From positions 1,426,001 through 1,490,000 of the forward strand of contig NZ_AP029028.1 in assembly GCF_037076565.1 (NCBI RefSeq): DNA of 64,000 bases. Direction: 5' to 3'. Positions 38,938 through 47,485 of the stretch are shown here, piece by piece. Below the pieces are notes generated by a model that saw only the letters and a program-made list of their open reading frames with translations, did not search any database and was not told where the DNA came from. Source of the stretch: Herbaspirillum sp. DW155 (GTDB lineage Bacteria > Pseudomonadota > Gammaproteobacteria > Burkholderiales > Burkholderiaceae_D). The position numbers and the translations under genes are program-made. Each line of letters begins with the position of its first letter. Position 1 is the stretch's first letter.

Positions 38938-39957
38938 TCAGCCCTTGTAGATCAGGTTGTCGACCACGATGCGTTGCGAGAACACACCCTTCTCGACGAA
39001 CAGGTCGTAGAACTTCTGGAAGTAGGCGATATCGCTGGGCTTGAATTCGTTGTAGAGCATGTAGGCCGCCAGCGGCACTTCACTGGTGAGCGAACCTTCG
39101 ATGGCGGTATAGCCCTTCAGATAGGTGCGGGCCTGGTCCGGATGGCTACGCACCAGCTCGATGCCGCGCGCATAGGCGGCGATGTACTTGCGCGCCAGTT
39201 CCGGATTCTTCTTGATGAACTCGGTGGTCAGAGCGGCAGCGCCGCCGTGCCATGGGGCCATCGGATCGCCCAGGATGTACTTGGCGATCACGCCGGCTTC
39301 CAGCACGCGGGTGCTGTTGTTCATACGGCCCACGGTGCCGGTGGGTTCCAGCGTGTAGGCCGCATCCACCTGACCGGCGGCCAGCGAAGCGACGTGCTGG
39401 CCGATGGGCAATTCCACTACCGTGGCACTGGTGGCGCCGGCGCGTTCCAGCACGGTCTTGGCCAGGGTCACGTTCTGGATGCCGGGGCCGGAGGCGACCT
39501 TCTTGCCCTTGAGATCGGCAATCGATTTGACCGGACTGTCCTTGGGCACCAGGAATTCATCGAGCACGTACTTGGCATTGCTGGGATTGGTGGCAAAGAT
39601 CTTGAACAGACCCGGCTGGGCGATCTCGCCGATGGCCAGGTTGCCCGCTCCGGTGCCATTGGCCGAACCATCGGCACGGCCGGAGAGCATGGCTTCCATC
39701 ACCTGCTGGGCGCCGGCAAACTTGATGGCTTGCACCTCCAGCCCGGCCTGCTTGAAATAGCCCGCTTCCACGGCGGCATAGAAGGGCAGGCCGGCTGCCA
39801 CCGGCCAGTAGCCGATGCGGATGGGCAGGCTCTGCGCGCGCAGGATGGCAGGCGCGCCCGTGATGGCGGCGGTGGTGGCGAGCGCTCCGGCCTTGGCCAT
39901 GAAGCGGCGGCGGGAAGCATCGTGCGCGGCGGATAAGGTGGTCTTTTTCTTCATCAT
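38938..39957 (-). CDS. ABC transporter substrate-binding protein, NitT/TauT (NMT1/SsuA-like)
   Basis: 339-residue periplasmic protein with a twin-arginine-type signal (SRRRFMAKAGALATTAAIT). The NMT1-like fold is recognisable from PIRIGYWPVAAGLPFYAAVEAG, LKGKKVASGPG and VDAAYTLEPTG. GGAG precedes the ATG at 39957 by 6 bases. It lies 22 bases after atzF. Relatives carry nitrate, sulfonates, taurine or pyrimidine precursors; here a ureide, or a product such as urea or allophanate, is plausible but not shown. Confidence 0.88.
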   Translation of the reverse strand: MMKKKTTLSAAHDASRRRFMAKAGALATTAAITGAPAILRAQSLPIRIGYWPVAAGLPFYAAVEAGYFKQAGLEVQAIKFAGAQQVMEAMLSGRADGSANGTGAGNLAIGEIAQPGLFKIFATNPSNAKYVLDEFLVPKDSPVKSIADLKGKKVASGPGIQNVTLAKTVLERAGATSATVVELPIGQHVASLAAGQVDAAYTLEPTGTVGRMNNSTRVLEAGVIAKYILGDPMAPWHGGAAALTTEFIKKNPELARKYIAAYARGIELVRSHPDQARTYLKGYTAIEGSLTSEVPLAAYMLYNEFKPSDIAYFQKFYDLFVEKGVFSQRIVVDNLIYKG

Positions 39958-39979
39958 GAGCAGCTCCGTGGTGAGGGTG

Positions 39980-41797
39980 TCAGTTCAACGAATTCAGATA
40001 ATTGACCCAGCCGCCGTGGTGGGTGATGTCGGTAGCGCCGGCAATGCCGGCCGGCTCGCAGATGAAGCCCTTGACGCTGCTGCCATCGGCCAGCTCCACC
40101 GTGCCGATGCCCAGCGGTGCCGGGATGGCGGCGACGAAGCCGCCGAACTGGCGCAGCGGCATTTCCCACACTTCCACCGCGATGGCCGCGCCGTCGCCAT
40201 CGGTGCGCGCCAGACCGGGCTTGGGCGGCGTGGTGCCGGCCAGCGCATACAGGCGGTAGTGCGCGGCGGTGCGGGTGACGGCCACGCGGCGTGCGCCGGC
40301 TTCCAGCAATTGCCAGTTCAGGGGCTGGCCAGCCAGATGGGCGCCGACCACGCAGACCTTGATGGTGCTTTCGTTGAAGGGCAGCGGCGCGGCGGCAATC
40401 GCATCGGCTTGCGGCGGGCCGCCCAGTTGCTGCATCAGGCGCGCTCCGGCTTCGGCCAGCAGATGGTCCGCACCGGCCGGGCCGATCAGGGTGACGCCGG
40501 CAGGCAAGCCATCGCGGCGCCACACGCCGGGGATGGCCAGGGCCGACATGTCCATCAGATTGACGAAGTTGGTGTAATGGCCCAACTGCGCATTGCGCAC
40601 CACCGGATCGGCCTCGACTTCGGCGATGGTGGGGAAGGTGGTAGTGGTGGGCACCAGCATCAGGTCGCTGCCTTCGAGCAGGTTTTCGGCCTGGCGGCGC
40701 AGGTCGGCCAGGCGATACTGGGCGTTGAAGCTGTCGACCGCATCGTAGTCATCGGCTTGCGCGGTGATCTGGCGCACGACCGGATGGATGGCTTCCGGGT
40801 TCTCCAGGAAGAAATCGCCCAGCGCGGCGCGGCGTTCGGCCACCCAGGGCCCCTGGTAGAGCATGCGGGCCGCATCGCTGAACGGCGCGAAAGGAATCTT
40901 CGCCAGGCTCACGCCGGGCAGGGCGGCGATCTGCGCCAGGCTGCGTTCCCAGGCTTCCTGGGCGATGCTGTCGCCAAAAAATTCACATTGCTCGGGAATG
41001 GCGATGCGATAACCACGGCGCTTCACGCCCAGCATGGCGGGACGGCGCGAATAGCCATCCTCGGCATCGAAGCCGGCCGCGCTGTGCAGCACGCGCCAGG
41101 CATCGGCCACGTCATGGGCGAAGATGGAGATGCAATCCAGGGTGCGGCAGGCCGGTACCAGGCCGCGTGCGCTGATCAAGCCCCTGGTCGGTTTCAGACC
41201 GACCAGATGATTGAAGGCAGCGGGGACGCGGCCCGAGCCGGCGGTATCCGTTCCCAGCGAGAACAGGACTTGACCCAGTGCGACCGCAACCGCCGACCCC
41301 GAACTGGAGCCCCCTGAGACATATTCCGGCTTGATCGCATTGCGCACCGCCCCATAAGGTGAGCGCACGCCCACCAGCCCGGTGGCGAACTGGTCCAGAT
41401 TGGTCTTGCCCACCAGCAGCGCGCCCGCCGCCTGCAGGCGCTGCACCACGGTGGCGCTCTCGCTGGCCAGCCGGCCGAACTCCGGGCAGGCACCGGTGGT
41501 GGACATCTCGGCCACGTCGATGTTGTCCTTCACGGCGAAGGGGATGCCGAACAGCGGCATGCTCTCCAGCACGGCTTCTCCCTTGATCTGCAACATCAGG
41601 TCCAGCGCCGCCGCCTGCTGCTTCAGTTGCCTGGCCGGGACGCGGCTGATCCAGACTTCATCGCGCCCAGCGCCGTCGATGCGCGCCAACAGCTCGGCCA
41701 CCACCTTGCCGGGCGTGCTGCGGCCTTCGCGGTAGGCCGCCAGGGTGGCGGCAATGGTGGTGGGGGCGGTTTGCTGCAGGGCGTGGGTGGCAGTCAT
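39980..41797 (-). CDS. atzF: allophanate hydrolase (AtzF type)
   Basis: 605-residue amidase-signature enzyme that hydrolyses allophanate, giving ammonia and CO2 after decarboxylation. The amidase domain (about 1-450) holds the Ser-cisSer-Lys triad: Lys in FGIPFAVKDNID, Ser in YVSGGSSSGSAVAVALG and the nucleophile in SLGTDTAGSGRVPAA. The extra C-terminal domain (about 460-605, with VCVVGAHLAGQPLNWQL and the ending HHGGWVNYL) distinguishes AtzF-type enzymes from simple amidases. It is the first gene of the operon. The ATG at 41797 lacks a Shine-Dalgarno sequence, and a 32-bp palindrome starts 5 bases upstream, so the mRNA may be leaderless. Confidence 0.93.
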   Translation of the reverse strand: MTATHALQQTAPTTIAATLAAYREGRSTPGKVVAELLARIDGAGRDEVWISRVPARQLKQQAAALDLMLQIKGEAVLESMPLFGIPFAVKDNIDVAEMSTTGACPEFGRLASESATVVQRLQAAGALLVGKTNLDQFATGLVGVRSPYGAVRNAIKPEYVSGGSSSGSAVAVALGQVLFSLGTDTAGSGRVPAAFNHLVGLKPTRGLISARGLVPACRTLDCISIFAHDVADAWRVLHSAAGFDAEDGYSRRPAMLGVKRRGYRIAIPEQCEFFGDSIAQEAWERSLAQIAALPGVSLAKIPFAPFSDAARMLYQGPWVAERRAALGDFFLENPEAIHPVVRQITAQADDYDAVDSFNAQYRLADLRRQAENLLEGSDLMLVPTTTTFPTIAEVEADPVVRNAQLGHYTNFVNLMDMSALAIPGVWRRDGLPAGVTLIGPAGADHLLAEAGARLMQQLGGPPQADAIAAAPLPFNESTIKVCVVGAHLAGQPLNWQLLEAGARRVAVTRTAAHYRLYALAGTTPPKPGLARTDGDGAAIAVEVWEMPLRQFGGFVAAIPAPLGIGTVELADGSSVKGFICEPAGIAGATDITHHGGWVNYLNSLN

Positions 41798-41801
41798 TTT
41801 G

Positions 41802-41833
41802 GATATTCAAACTTGAATACAAGATTGAATATC
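41802..41833. promoter_or_regulatory. palindromic operator candidate of the triuret/biuret operon
   Basis: Outer arms GATATTCAA (41802-41810) and TTGAATATC (41825-41833) are perfect. Inside them CTTG (41812-41815) and CAAG (41820-41823) flank AATA, so the core TTGAATACAA differs by one base from TTGTATACAA, a common FadR-subfamily GntR site. It ends 5 bases before the atzF start codon and probably overlaps the core promoter. The cognate regulator is most likely the FCD protein encoded at the operon's end. Confidence 0.65.
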
Positions 41834-42060
41834 TTTAAGCAGGAGGCGTGCCAGCTCGCCGGTCAAGCCGCTGGAAAATAGCAAAAGGCTTCACCAAGCG
41901 GGTTTGCGAGGTGAAGTGCTGCAAGGCAAGTTGCGCGAGGGGAAATGAAGGTTTTGTCAGTGAGACAAAATGGGGAGCCGTGCGCCGAACTTGGACGTCA
42001 GCAGGGACGGGGATGCACGGGAATCAGGCAGTTTCTCGTCGCTGCCCATGCGTCCGCCGT

Positions 42061-42101
42061 GGCAACCAGTCCGAGACACGGACAGTTGCCTGTTCTTTTT
42101 T
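42061..42101 (+). terminator. intrinsic terminator-like hairpin with no upstream gene
   Basis: GGCAAC (42061-42066) pairs with GTTGCC (42085-42090) and inside it GTCCG with CGGAC around AGACA; TGTTCTTTTTT follows. It is on the plus strand, where no gene precedes it, so it may end a small RNA or back up termination of antisense transcription. Confidence 0.5.
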
Positions 42102-42123
42102 CAAGCGACGAGGGTAGAGAACC

Positions 42124-42405
42124 TCAAGCAGATTCGATCACACGCATTTCAATGTGCAGGCCGGCGGCGGTGGCCATGTTCACCAGCGCATCGAGCCCGA
42201 ACAGGTTGATCTTGCCTCGCATCAGGTCGGAGACACGCGGCTGAGTCACCCCGAAGAGCTTGGCGGCTTGTGCCTGGCTCATTTCCGTGCGGGTGAGGTG
42301 GTTCTTAAGTGCCGTCATGAGGACGGAACGCAGCTTCATGTTTTCCGCTTCTTCCGGGGTGTCTTCGATGGCATCCCAGATGCTGGAAAATCGTTGCTTG
42401 CTCAT
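42124..42405 (-). CDS. HigA/XRE-family antitoxin
   Basis: 93-residue helix-turn-helix protein of the antitoxin group paired with HigB/Gp49-like toxins. The HTH reads MSQAQAAKLFGVTQPRVSDLMRGKINLF and is followed by a short C-terminal strand (LHIEMRVIE). Its start overlaps, as ATGA, the stop of a truncated toxin frame upstream, the standard toxin-antitoxin order. With the toxin gone it may survive as a stand-alone regulator. GGAG precedes the ATG (within the toxin's KELGP codons). Confidence 0.85.
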   Translation of the reverse strand: MSKQRFSSIWDAIEDTPEEAENMKLRSVLMTALKNHLTRTEMSQAQAAKLFGVTQPRVSDLMRGKINLFGLDALVNMATAAGLHIEMRVIESA

Positions 42406-42551
42406 GGCCCTAACTCCTTCAACAAATCGCGGTAACGTTTCGCGGCCAGGTCCAGATCGGTCCTGCTGGTCTTCGCTGTCTTCTTCTGGAAGCAGTGAAG
42501 TACATAGACGGCATCGGCGAACTTGGCAACGTAATACAGGAAATCGGCCAA
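42402..42551 (-). pseudogene. remnant of a HigB/Gp49-like toxin (C-terminal part)
   Basis: The frame ending at 42402 encodes about 49 residues whose sequence (YVAKFADAVYVLHCFQKKTAKTS and KRYRDLLKELG, shown in pieces) matches the C-terminal half of phage-derived Gp49/HigB-type RelE-fold toxins. A stop codon lies upstream in frame at 42566-42564 and the rsmE gene ends at 42584, so the N-terminal half, normally about 60 residues more, is missing. The only start in the open frame is a TTG at 42551. It is very unlikely to be an active mRNA interferase. Confidence 0.75.
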
Positions 42552-42583
42552 GCTGCCCGGAAATCAGCGGTATGAAGCTTTCT

Positions 42584-43309
42584 TCAAAGCTCGCCCCACA
42601 CCGCATTCAATGCGGCCAGAGCCGCCAGCCCCGCAGTCTCGGTGCGCAGCACGCGGCTGCCCATGGACAGCATCAGCGCCCCCTGGGCGCAGGCCAGGTC
42701 TTCTTCTTCCTCGCTGAAGCCGCCTTCGGGACCGACCATGACGGTCACGGCCTGGGGCGGATGATGGCGCGCCCAGCCCGACAGCGGCTCGGTGCCGCGC
42801 GGGGAGAGCAGGATGCGGCGGTGCAGGTCGCTCTGGGCGATCCAGCGCTTGAAGTCGGTCACCTCGCCCAGGTGCGGCAGGCGGTTGCGGCCGCATTGCT
42901 CGGCCGCAGCATGCACGATGCCTTGCCAGTGCGCCTGCTTCTTCTCGGCCCGTTCGCCCGACAGGCGCACCACGCAGCGCTGCGCGGCCAGCGGCTGCAG
43001 GGCGGTGGCGCCCAGCTCCACGGCCTTCTCGACGATCCAGTCCATCTTCGATCCTTCAGGCAGGGCCTGGGCCAGGGTCAGCGCATAGGGCAGTTCGGCC
43101 TCGCGGGGTGAAAAAGTCTTCACTTCGGCGTGGGCGCGCTTCTTTTCAATGGCCGTCAGGCTGGCGGTATATTCGCCCCCTTCACCGTTGAACAGGGTCA
43201 CGGTATCGCCCGGCTGCAGGCGCAGTACCTGGATGTGATGGGCAATCTGCTCGGGCAGGACCAGGGCCGAACCGATGCCGAGGGGTTGCGGGAAGTAAAA
43301 GCGGGGCAT
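42584..43309 (-). CDS. rsmE: 16S rRNA (uracil-1498-N3) methyltransferase
   Basis: 241-residue SPOUT-class methyltransferase. Blocks typical for RsmE are HHIQVLRLQPGD, KGSKMDW-like EGSKMDWIVEKAVELG, RNRLP, VTVMVGPEGGFSEEE and the knot region MGSRVLRTETAGLAALAAL. It methylates U1498 in the decoding region. It stands alone on the minus strand, divergent from tkt. Confidence 0.96.
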   Translation of the reverse strand: MPRFYFPQPLGIGSALVLPEQIAHHIQVLRLQPGDTVTLFNGEGGEYTASLTAIEKKRAHAEVKTFSPREAELPYALTLAQALPEGSKMDWIVEKAVELGATALQPLAAQRCVVRLSGERAEKKQAHWQGIVHAAAEQCGRNRLPHLGEVTDFKRWIAQSDLHRRILLSPRGTEPLSGWARHHPPQAVTVMVGPEGGFSEEEEDLACAQGALMLSMGSRVLRTETAGLAALAALNAVWGEL

Positions 43310-43518
43310 GAGGCGGATCCTGGGCGATTGAGATCAAAAAAAGCATGAAAAAATGTTATCAGTCCGGTCAGGCACTGGTCCCGAATTTTAATCCCCCCGG
43401 CGCACTCTGGTAAAATACGGCCCCGCGCTGCACTTGGCCTTCCGGGGCGGCGCTTTGGCTACAAAACCCGATTGGTGCGCCTGACAGCGCCTCCCGCACA
43501 GCAAACTCAGACCTCGAC

Positions 43519-45513
43519 ATGATTTCCACTCTCCCCACCGACAAGATGGCCAACGCGATCCGCGCGCTGGCGATGGATGCAGTTCAAAAAGCCAATTCCG
43601 GACACCCGGGCATGCCGATGGGGATGGCCGAAATCGCAGTGGCCCTGTGGGCCAAGCACTATCGCCACAATCCGTCCAACCCGCACTGGGCCAACCGTGA
43701 CCGCTTTGTGCTCTCCAACGGCCACGGCTCGATGCTGCAGTACGCGCTGCTGCACCTGACCGGCTACGACCTGTCGATGGAAGACATCAAGTCCTTCCGC
43801 CAGCTGCATTCCAAGACCGCCGGCCACCCGGAAGTGCACATCACCCCGGGCGTGGAAACCACCACCGGTCCGCTGGGCCAGGGCATCACCAATGCGGTGG
43901 GCATGGCGCTGGCTGAAAAGCTGCTGGCCGCCGAATTCAACAAGCCCGGCCTGTCCGTGGTCGATCACTACACCTACGCCTTCGTCGGCGACGGCTGCCT
44001 GATGGAAGGCATCTCGCACGAAGCCTGCTCGCTGGCGGGCGTCTTGAACCTGTCCAAGCTGATCGTGCTGTATGACGACAATGGCATCTCGATTGACGGC
44101 CACGTCGAAGGCTGGTTCAAGGACGACACCCCGAAGCGCTTCGAAGCCTACGGCTGGAACGTCATCCCGGCCGTCGACGGCCACAACGTCGAGGCGGTGA
44201 GCGCCGCCATCCACCAAGCCAAGCTGGCCGACAAGCCGACCCTGATCTGCTGCCGTACCGTCATCGGCAAGGGTTCGCCCAACCTGGCCGGCACCGACAA
44301 GGTGCACGGCGCCGCCCTGGGCGACAAGGAAATCGCCGCCGTGCGCGAAGCGCTGGGCTGGACTTCCGCGCCCTTCGAGATTCCCGCTGACGTCTACGCC
44401 GCCTGGGATGCCAAGGCCACCGGCGCCGACTTCGAAGCCAGCTGGAAGCAGACCTTCGACACCTACGCCGCCCAATACCCGGCCGAAGCCGCCGAACTGC
44501 TGCGTCGCCTCAAGGGCGAGCTGCCGGCTGCGTTCGCATCGACCGTGACCGCCTACATCAATTCCACGCTGGAAAAGAAGGAAACCATCGCCACCCGCAA
44601 GGCCAGCCAGAACGCCATCCAGGCTTATGCGCAGGCGCTGCCGGAATTCCTGGGCGGCTCGGCCGACCTGACCGGCTCGAACCTGACCAACTGGAAGGAA
44701 TCGGTGGCCGTGCGCGCCGACCAGCGCGGCAACCACATCAACTACGGTGTGCGCGAATTCGGCATGAGCGCCATCATGAACGGCATCGCCCTGCATGGCG
44801 GCTATCTGCCCTTCGGCGCGACCTTCCTGACCTTCTCCGACTACAGCCGCAATGCCCTGCGCATGGCTGCGCTGATGAAGATCCGTTCGCTGTTCGTGTT
44901 CACCCACGACTCCATCGGCCTGGGCGAAGACGGCCCGACCCACCAGTCGGTGGAACACGTCTCCAGCCTGCGCCTGATCCCCAACCTGGACAACTGGCGT
45001 CCGTGCGACACCACCGAGACCGCCGTGGCCTGGGCTGAAGCGATCAAGCGCCACGATGGTCCGAGCACCCTGATCTTCTCGCGCCAGAACCTGCCGTTCC
45101 AGGAGCGTACCGACGCCCAGGTCAAGGACATCGCCCGTGGCGGCTACGTGCTGCGCGATGCGGCCGATGCCAAGGTGGTGCTGATCGCTACCGGCTCCGA
45201 AATCGAACTGGCCACCAAGGCCGCTGATGCGCTGACTGCCGAAGGCATCGCCGTACGCGTGGTGTCGATGCCCTGCACCGACGTGTTCGACCGCCAGGAT
45301 TCGGCCTACAAGGCCTCGGTGTTGCCGCGCGGCATCCCGCGCGTGGCCATCGAAGCCGGCGTGACCGCCTTCTGGCACAAGTACGTGGGTCTGGAAGGCG
45401 CCGTGGTCGGTATCGACACCTTCGGTGAATCGGCCCCGGCTGGCGTGCTGTTCAAGCACTTCGGCTTTACCGTCGAGAACGTGGTGGCCAAGGCCAAGGC
45501 AGTGCTGGCTTGA
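43519..45513 (+). CDS. tkt: transketolase
   Basis: 664-residue thiamine-diphosphate enzyme of the pentose phosphate and, in part, glycolytic pathways. Motifs: [16 protein letters not shown] at the N-terminus, the ThDP motif [18 protein letters not shown], the acceptor region [12 protein letters not shown] and the C-terminal [10 protein letters not shown] -10-like TAAAAT at 43411-43416 is about 100 bases upstream. It is followed by a GNAT gene (14 bases) and then gapA, a tkt-gap arrangement common in betaproteobacteria. Confidence 0.98.
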   Translation: MISTLPTDKMANAIRALAMDAVQKANSGHPGMPMGMAEIAVALWAKHYRHNPSNPHWANRDRFVLSNGHGSMLQYALLHLTGYDLSMEDIKSFRQLHSKTAGHPEVHITPGVETTTGPLGQGITNAVGMALAEKLLAAEFNKPGLSVVDHYTYAFVGDGCLMEGISHEACSLAGVLNLSKLIVLYDDNGISIDGHVEGWFKDDTPKRFEAYGWNVIPAVDGHNVEAVSAAIHQAKLADKPTLICCRTVIGKGSPNLAGTDKVHGAALGDKEIAAVREALGWTSAPFEIPADVYAAWDAKATGADFEASWKQTFDTYAAQYPAEAAELLRRLKGELPAAFASTVTAYINSTLEKKETIATRKASQNAIQAYAQALPEFLGGSADLTGSNLTNWKESVAVRADQRGNHINYGVREFGMSAIMNGIALHGGYLPFGATFLTFSDYSRNALRMAALMKIRSLFVFTHDSIGLGEDGPTHQSVEHVSSLRLIPNLDNWRPCDTTETAVAWAEAIKRHDGPSTLIFSRQNLPFQERTDAQVKDIARGGYVLRDAADAKVVLIATGSEIELATKAADALTAEGIAVRVVSMPCTDVFDRQDSAYKASVLPRGIPRVAIEAGVTAFWHKYVGLEGAVVGIDTFGESAPAGVLFKHFGFTVENVVAKAKAVLA

Positions 45514-45527
45514 GCAGTGTGTCGTCC

Positions 45528-46055
45528 ATGACTGAAGAAGTCCTGTTCCGTCGCGCCAGAAAGGGCGATGCGGCCTCCATCGCCGGGGTGCGCATCGATG
45601 CCTGGCGCGCCGCCTATCGCGGCCTGGTGCCCGACAGCTATCTCGATCACCTCAAGCCCGAGGAAAGCGTCAAGCTGTGGGAGCAGGTGCTGGAAGCGTC
45701 CTCTGACGCCGCCTGCACCTTCGTGGCCGAGAGCGGCGGCGAGATCATCGGCTTCGCCTCCGGCATGACCCTGGCCGAATCGCGCTTCGGCTGCGATGCC
45801 GAGCTGACCGCCATCTGCGTGCTGCCCGATGAGCAGCGCAAGGGACTGGGCAAACGCCTCTTGGCCAATGTGGCGGCCACCCTCATCAGTGCCGGCGCGA
45901 CCGGCCTGATGGCATGGGTGCTGAGCAAGAACGAAGGCGCCGGGGAATTTTTCGAGTCGCTCGGGGCCGAAAGGCTTTATGAACAAACGTTCACCTGGGA
46001 TGATGGCAGTGAACTCGACGAGATCGGTTTCGTCTGGCGCAAGCTCCACTCCTGA
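45528..46055 (+). CDS. GNAT-family N-acetyltransferase
   Basis: 175-residue acetyltransferase. The acetyl-CoA site is ICVLPDEQRKGLGKRLLANV (Q/RxxGxG/A), preceded by the beta strand ELTAICVL and followed by LMAWVLSKNEGAGEFFESLGAE. The substrate is unknown. The ATG at 45528 is preferred; the frame is open to the end of tkt but no other ATG is present. It lies between tkt and gapA and may be co-transcribed with tkt. Confidence 0.85.
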   Translation: MTEEVLFRRARKGDAASIAGVRIDAWRAAYRGLVPDSYLDHLKPEESVKLWEQVLEASSDAACTFVAESGGEIIGFASGMTLAESRFGCDAELTAICVLPDEQRKGLGKRLLANVAATLISAGATGLMAWVLSKNEGAGEFFESLGAERLYEQTFTWDDGSELDEIGFVWRKLHS

Positions 46056-46246
46056 GCGGGTGAGGGCGGTGCCGGATTGATCGGCAGGATCAGCAGGCAA
46101 AGAGGGACGGCAAGAACAACTGAACAAAAAGGCCGGAAAAGAAGGATTCATGTCCGACCAGCGGCGCCCAGCGGGTGCAAGCTGTCGGGCAGGTCGCTTT
46201 CCCGACTACCGGTTTGCATTGATTTTTACTACTTGAGGAGAAGAGC

Positions 46247-47260
46247 ATGGCAATTCGCGTAGCAATCAACGGTTATGGCCGCATCGGCCGCAATATCCTG
46301 CGCGCTCACTACGAAGGCGGCAAGAAGCACGACATCGAGATCGTCGCCATCAACGACCTGGGCGATCCGAAGACCAATGCCCACCTGACCCAGTACGACA
46401 CCGCCCACGGCAAGTTCCCCGGCACCGTGGCCGTGGATGGCGACTCCATCGTCGTCAACGGCGACCGCATCAAGGTGCTGGCCCAGCGCAACCCCGCCGA
46501 GCTGCCCTGGGGCGAGCTGGGTGTGGACGTGGTGCTGGAATGCACCGGCTTCTTCACCACCAAGGAAAAGGCCAGCGCCCACATCAAGGGCGGCGCCAAG
46601 AAGGTCATCATCTCCGCGCCGGGCGGCAAGGATGTGGATGCCACCGTCGTCTTCGGCGTCAACCACGGCGTGCTGAAGGCTTCGGACACCGTGATCTCCA
46701 ACGCCTCTTGCACCACCAACTGCCTGGCCCCGCTGGTGCAGCCGCTGAACGACAAGATCGGTCTGGAAAACGGCCTGATGACCACCGTCCACGCCTACAC
46801 CAACGATCAGGTGCTCACCGACGTCTATCACGAAGACTTGCGCCGTGCCCGTTCGGCCACCCAGTCCATGATCCCGACCAAGACCGGCGCCGCTGCCGCG
46901 GTCGGCCTGGTGCTGCCGGAACTGAACGGCAAGCTGGACGGCTACGCCATCCGCGTGCCGACGATCAACGTGTCCATCGTCGACCTGTCCTTCGTGGCTT
47001 CGCGCGACACCACCGTGGATGAAGTCAACGCCATCCTGAAGGCCGCTTCCGAATCCGCTCCGTTGAAGGGCATCCTGACCTACAACACCGACCCGCTGGT
47101 TTCGGTGGACTTCAACCACAACCCGGCATCGTCCAACTTCGACGCTACCCTGACCAAGGTGTCCGGCCGTCTGGTGAAGGTGTCGTCCTGGTATGACAAC
47201 GAGTGGGGCTTCTCCAACCGCATGCTCGACACCACCGTCGCCCTGGCCAACGCCAAGTAA
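46247..47260 (+). CDS. gapA: glyceraldehyde-3-phosphate dehydrogenase, type I
   Basis: 337-residue glycolytic enzyme. The NAD-binding start is [19 protein letters not shown], the catalytic Cys is in [13 protein letters not shown], with its partner His in [10 protein letters not shown] and the phosphate-binding [23 protein letters not shown] lies 6 bases before the ATG. A GC-rich hairpin (CCGGCCGG around AGTTC at about 47279-47298) without a T run follows the gene. Confidence 0.98.
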   Translation: MAIRVAINGYGRIGRNILRAHYEGGKKHDIEIVAINDLGDPKTNAHLTQYDTAHGKFPGTVAVDGDSIVVNGDRIKVLAQRNPAELPWGELGVDVVLECTGFFTTKEKASAHIKGGAKKVIISAPGGKDVDATVVFGVNHGVLKASDTVISNASCTTNCLAPLVQPLNDKIGLENGLMTTVHAYTNDQVLTDVYHEDLRRARSATQSMIPTKTGAAAAVGLVLPELNGKLDGYAIRVPTINVSIVDLSFVASRDTTVDEVNAILKAASESAPLKGILTYNTDPLVSVDFNHNPASSNFDATLTKVSGRLVKVSSWYDNEWGFSNRMLDTTVALANAK

Positions 47261-47485
47261 GACGCGTGAACTGGCGCACCGGCCGGAGTTCCCGGCCGGG
47301 AGCGTCAATTTCAGGGCTGTTTCGGCTTCTTTTCATCGTATGCAAGCCTGCTTGCCGCGGTGAAAATACACGGATCAGCCTGCAAAAGGATCAGAAGGCT
47401 GTTGCGAGCGCTGCTTGCAATGGCCTTTTGTCCATTTGCGCATGGCCTGTCCACAACAAGAGCAACCGACCCAATGAGGGAACGC

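Larger units (their letters stand above)
41798..42123. other. intergenic region upstream of the ureide operon
   Basis: 326 bases with no convincing gene. It holds the 32-bp operator-like palindrome at 41802-41833, a 7-bp inverted repeat at 41952-41970 (TTTTGTC and GACAAAA around AGTGA), and a terminator-like hairpin at 42061-42101 on the plus strand. The sequences CTCGTCGCT and AGCGACGAG also bracket the last hairpin. Confidence 0.55.

Noticed and set aside
41848-42117. An 89-codon plus-strand frame in the region upstream of atzF
   Set aside because: No ribosome binding site, no recognisable domain, unusual Cys/Arg content, and it runs through the terminator-like hairpin; the region is better explained as regulatory or small RNA.
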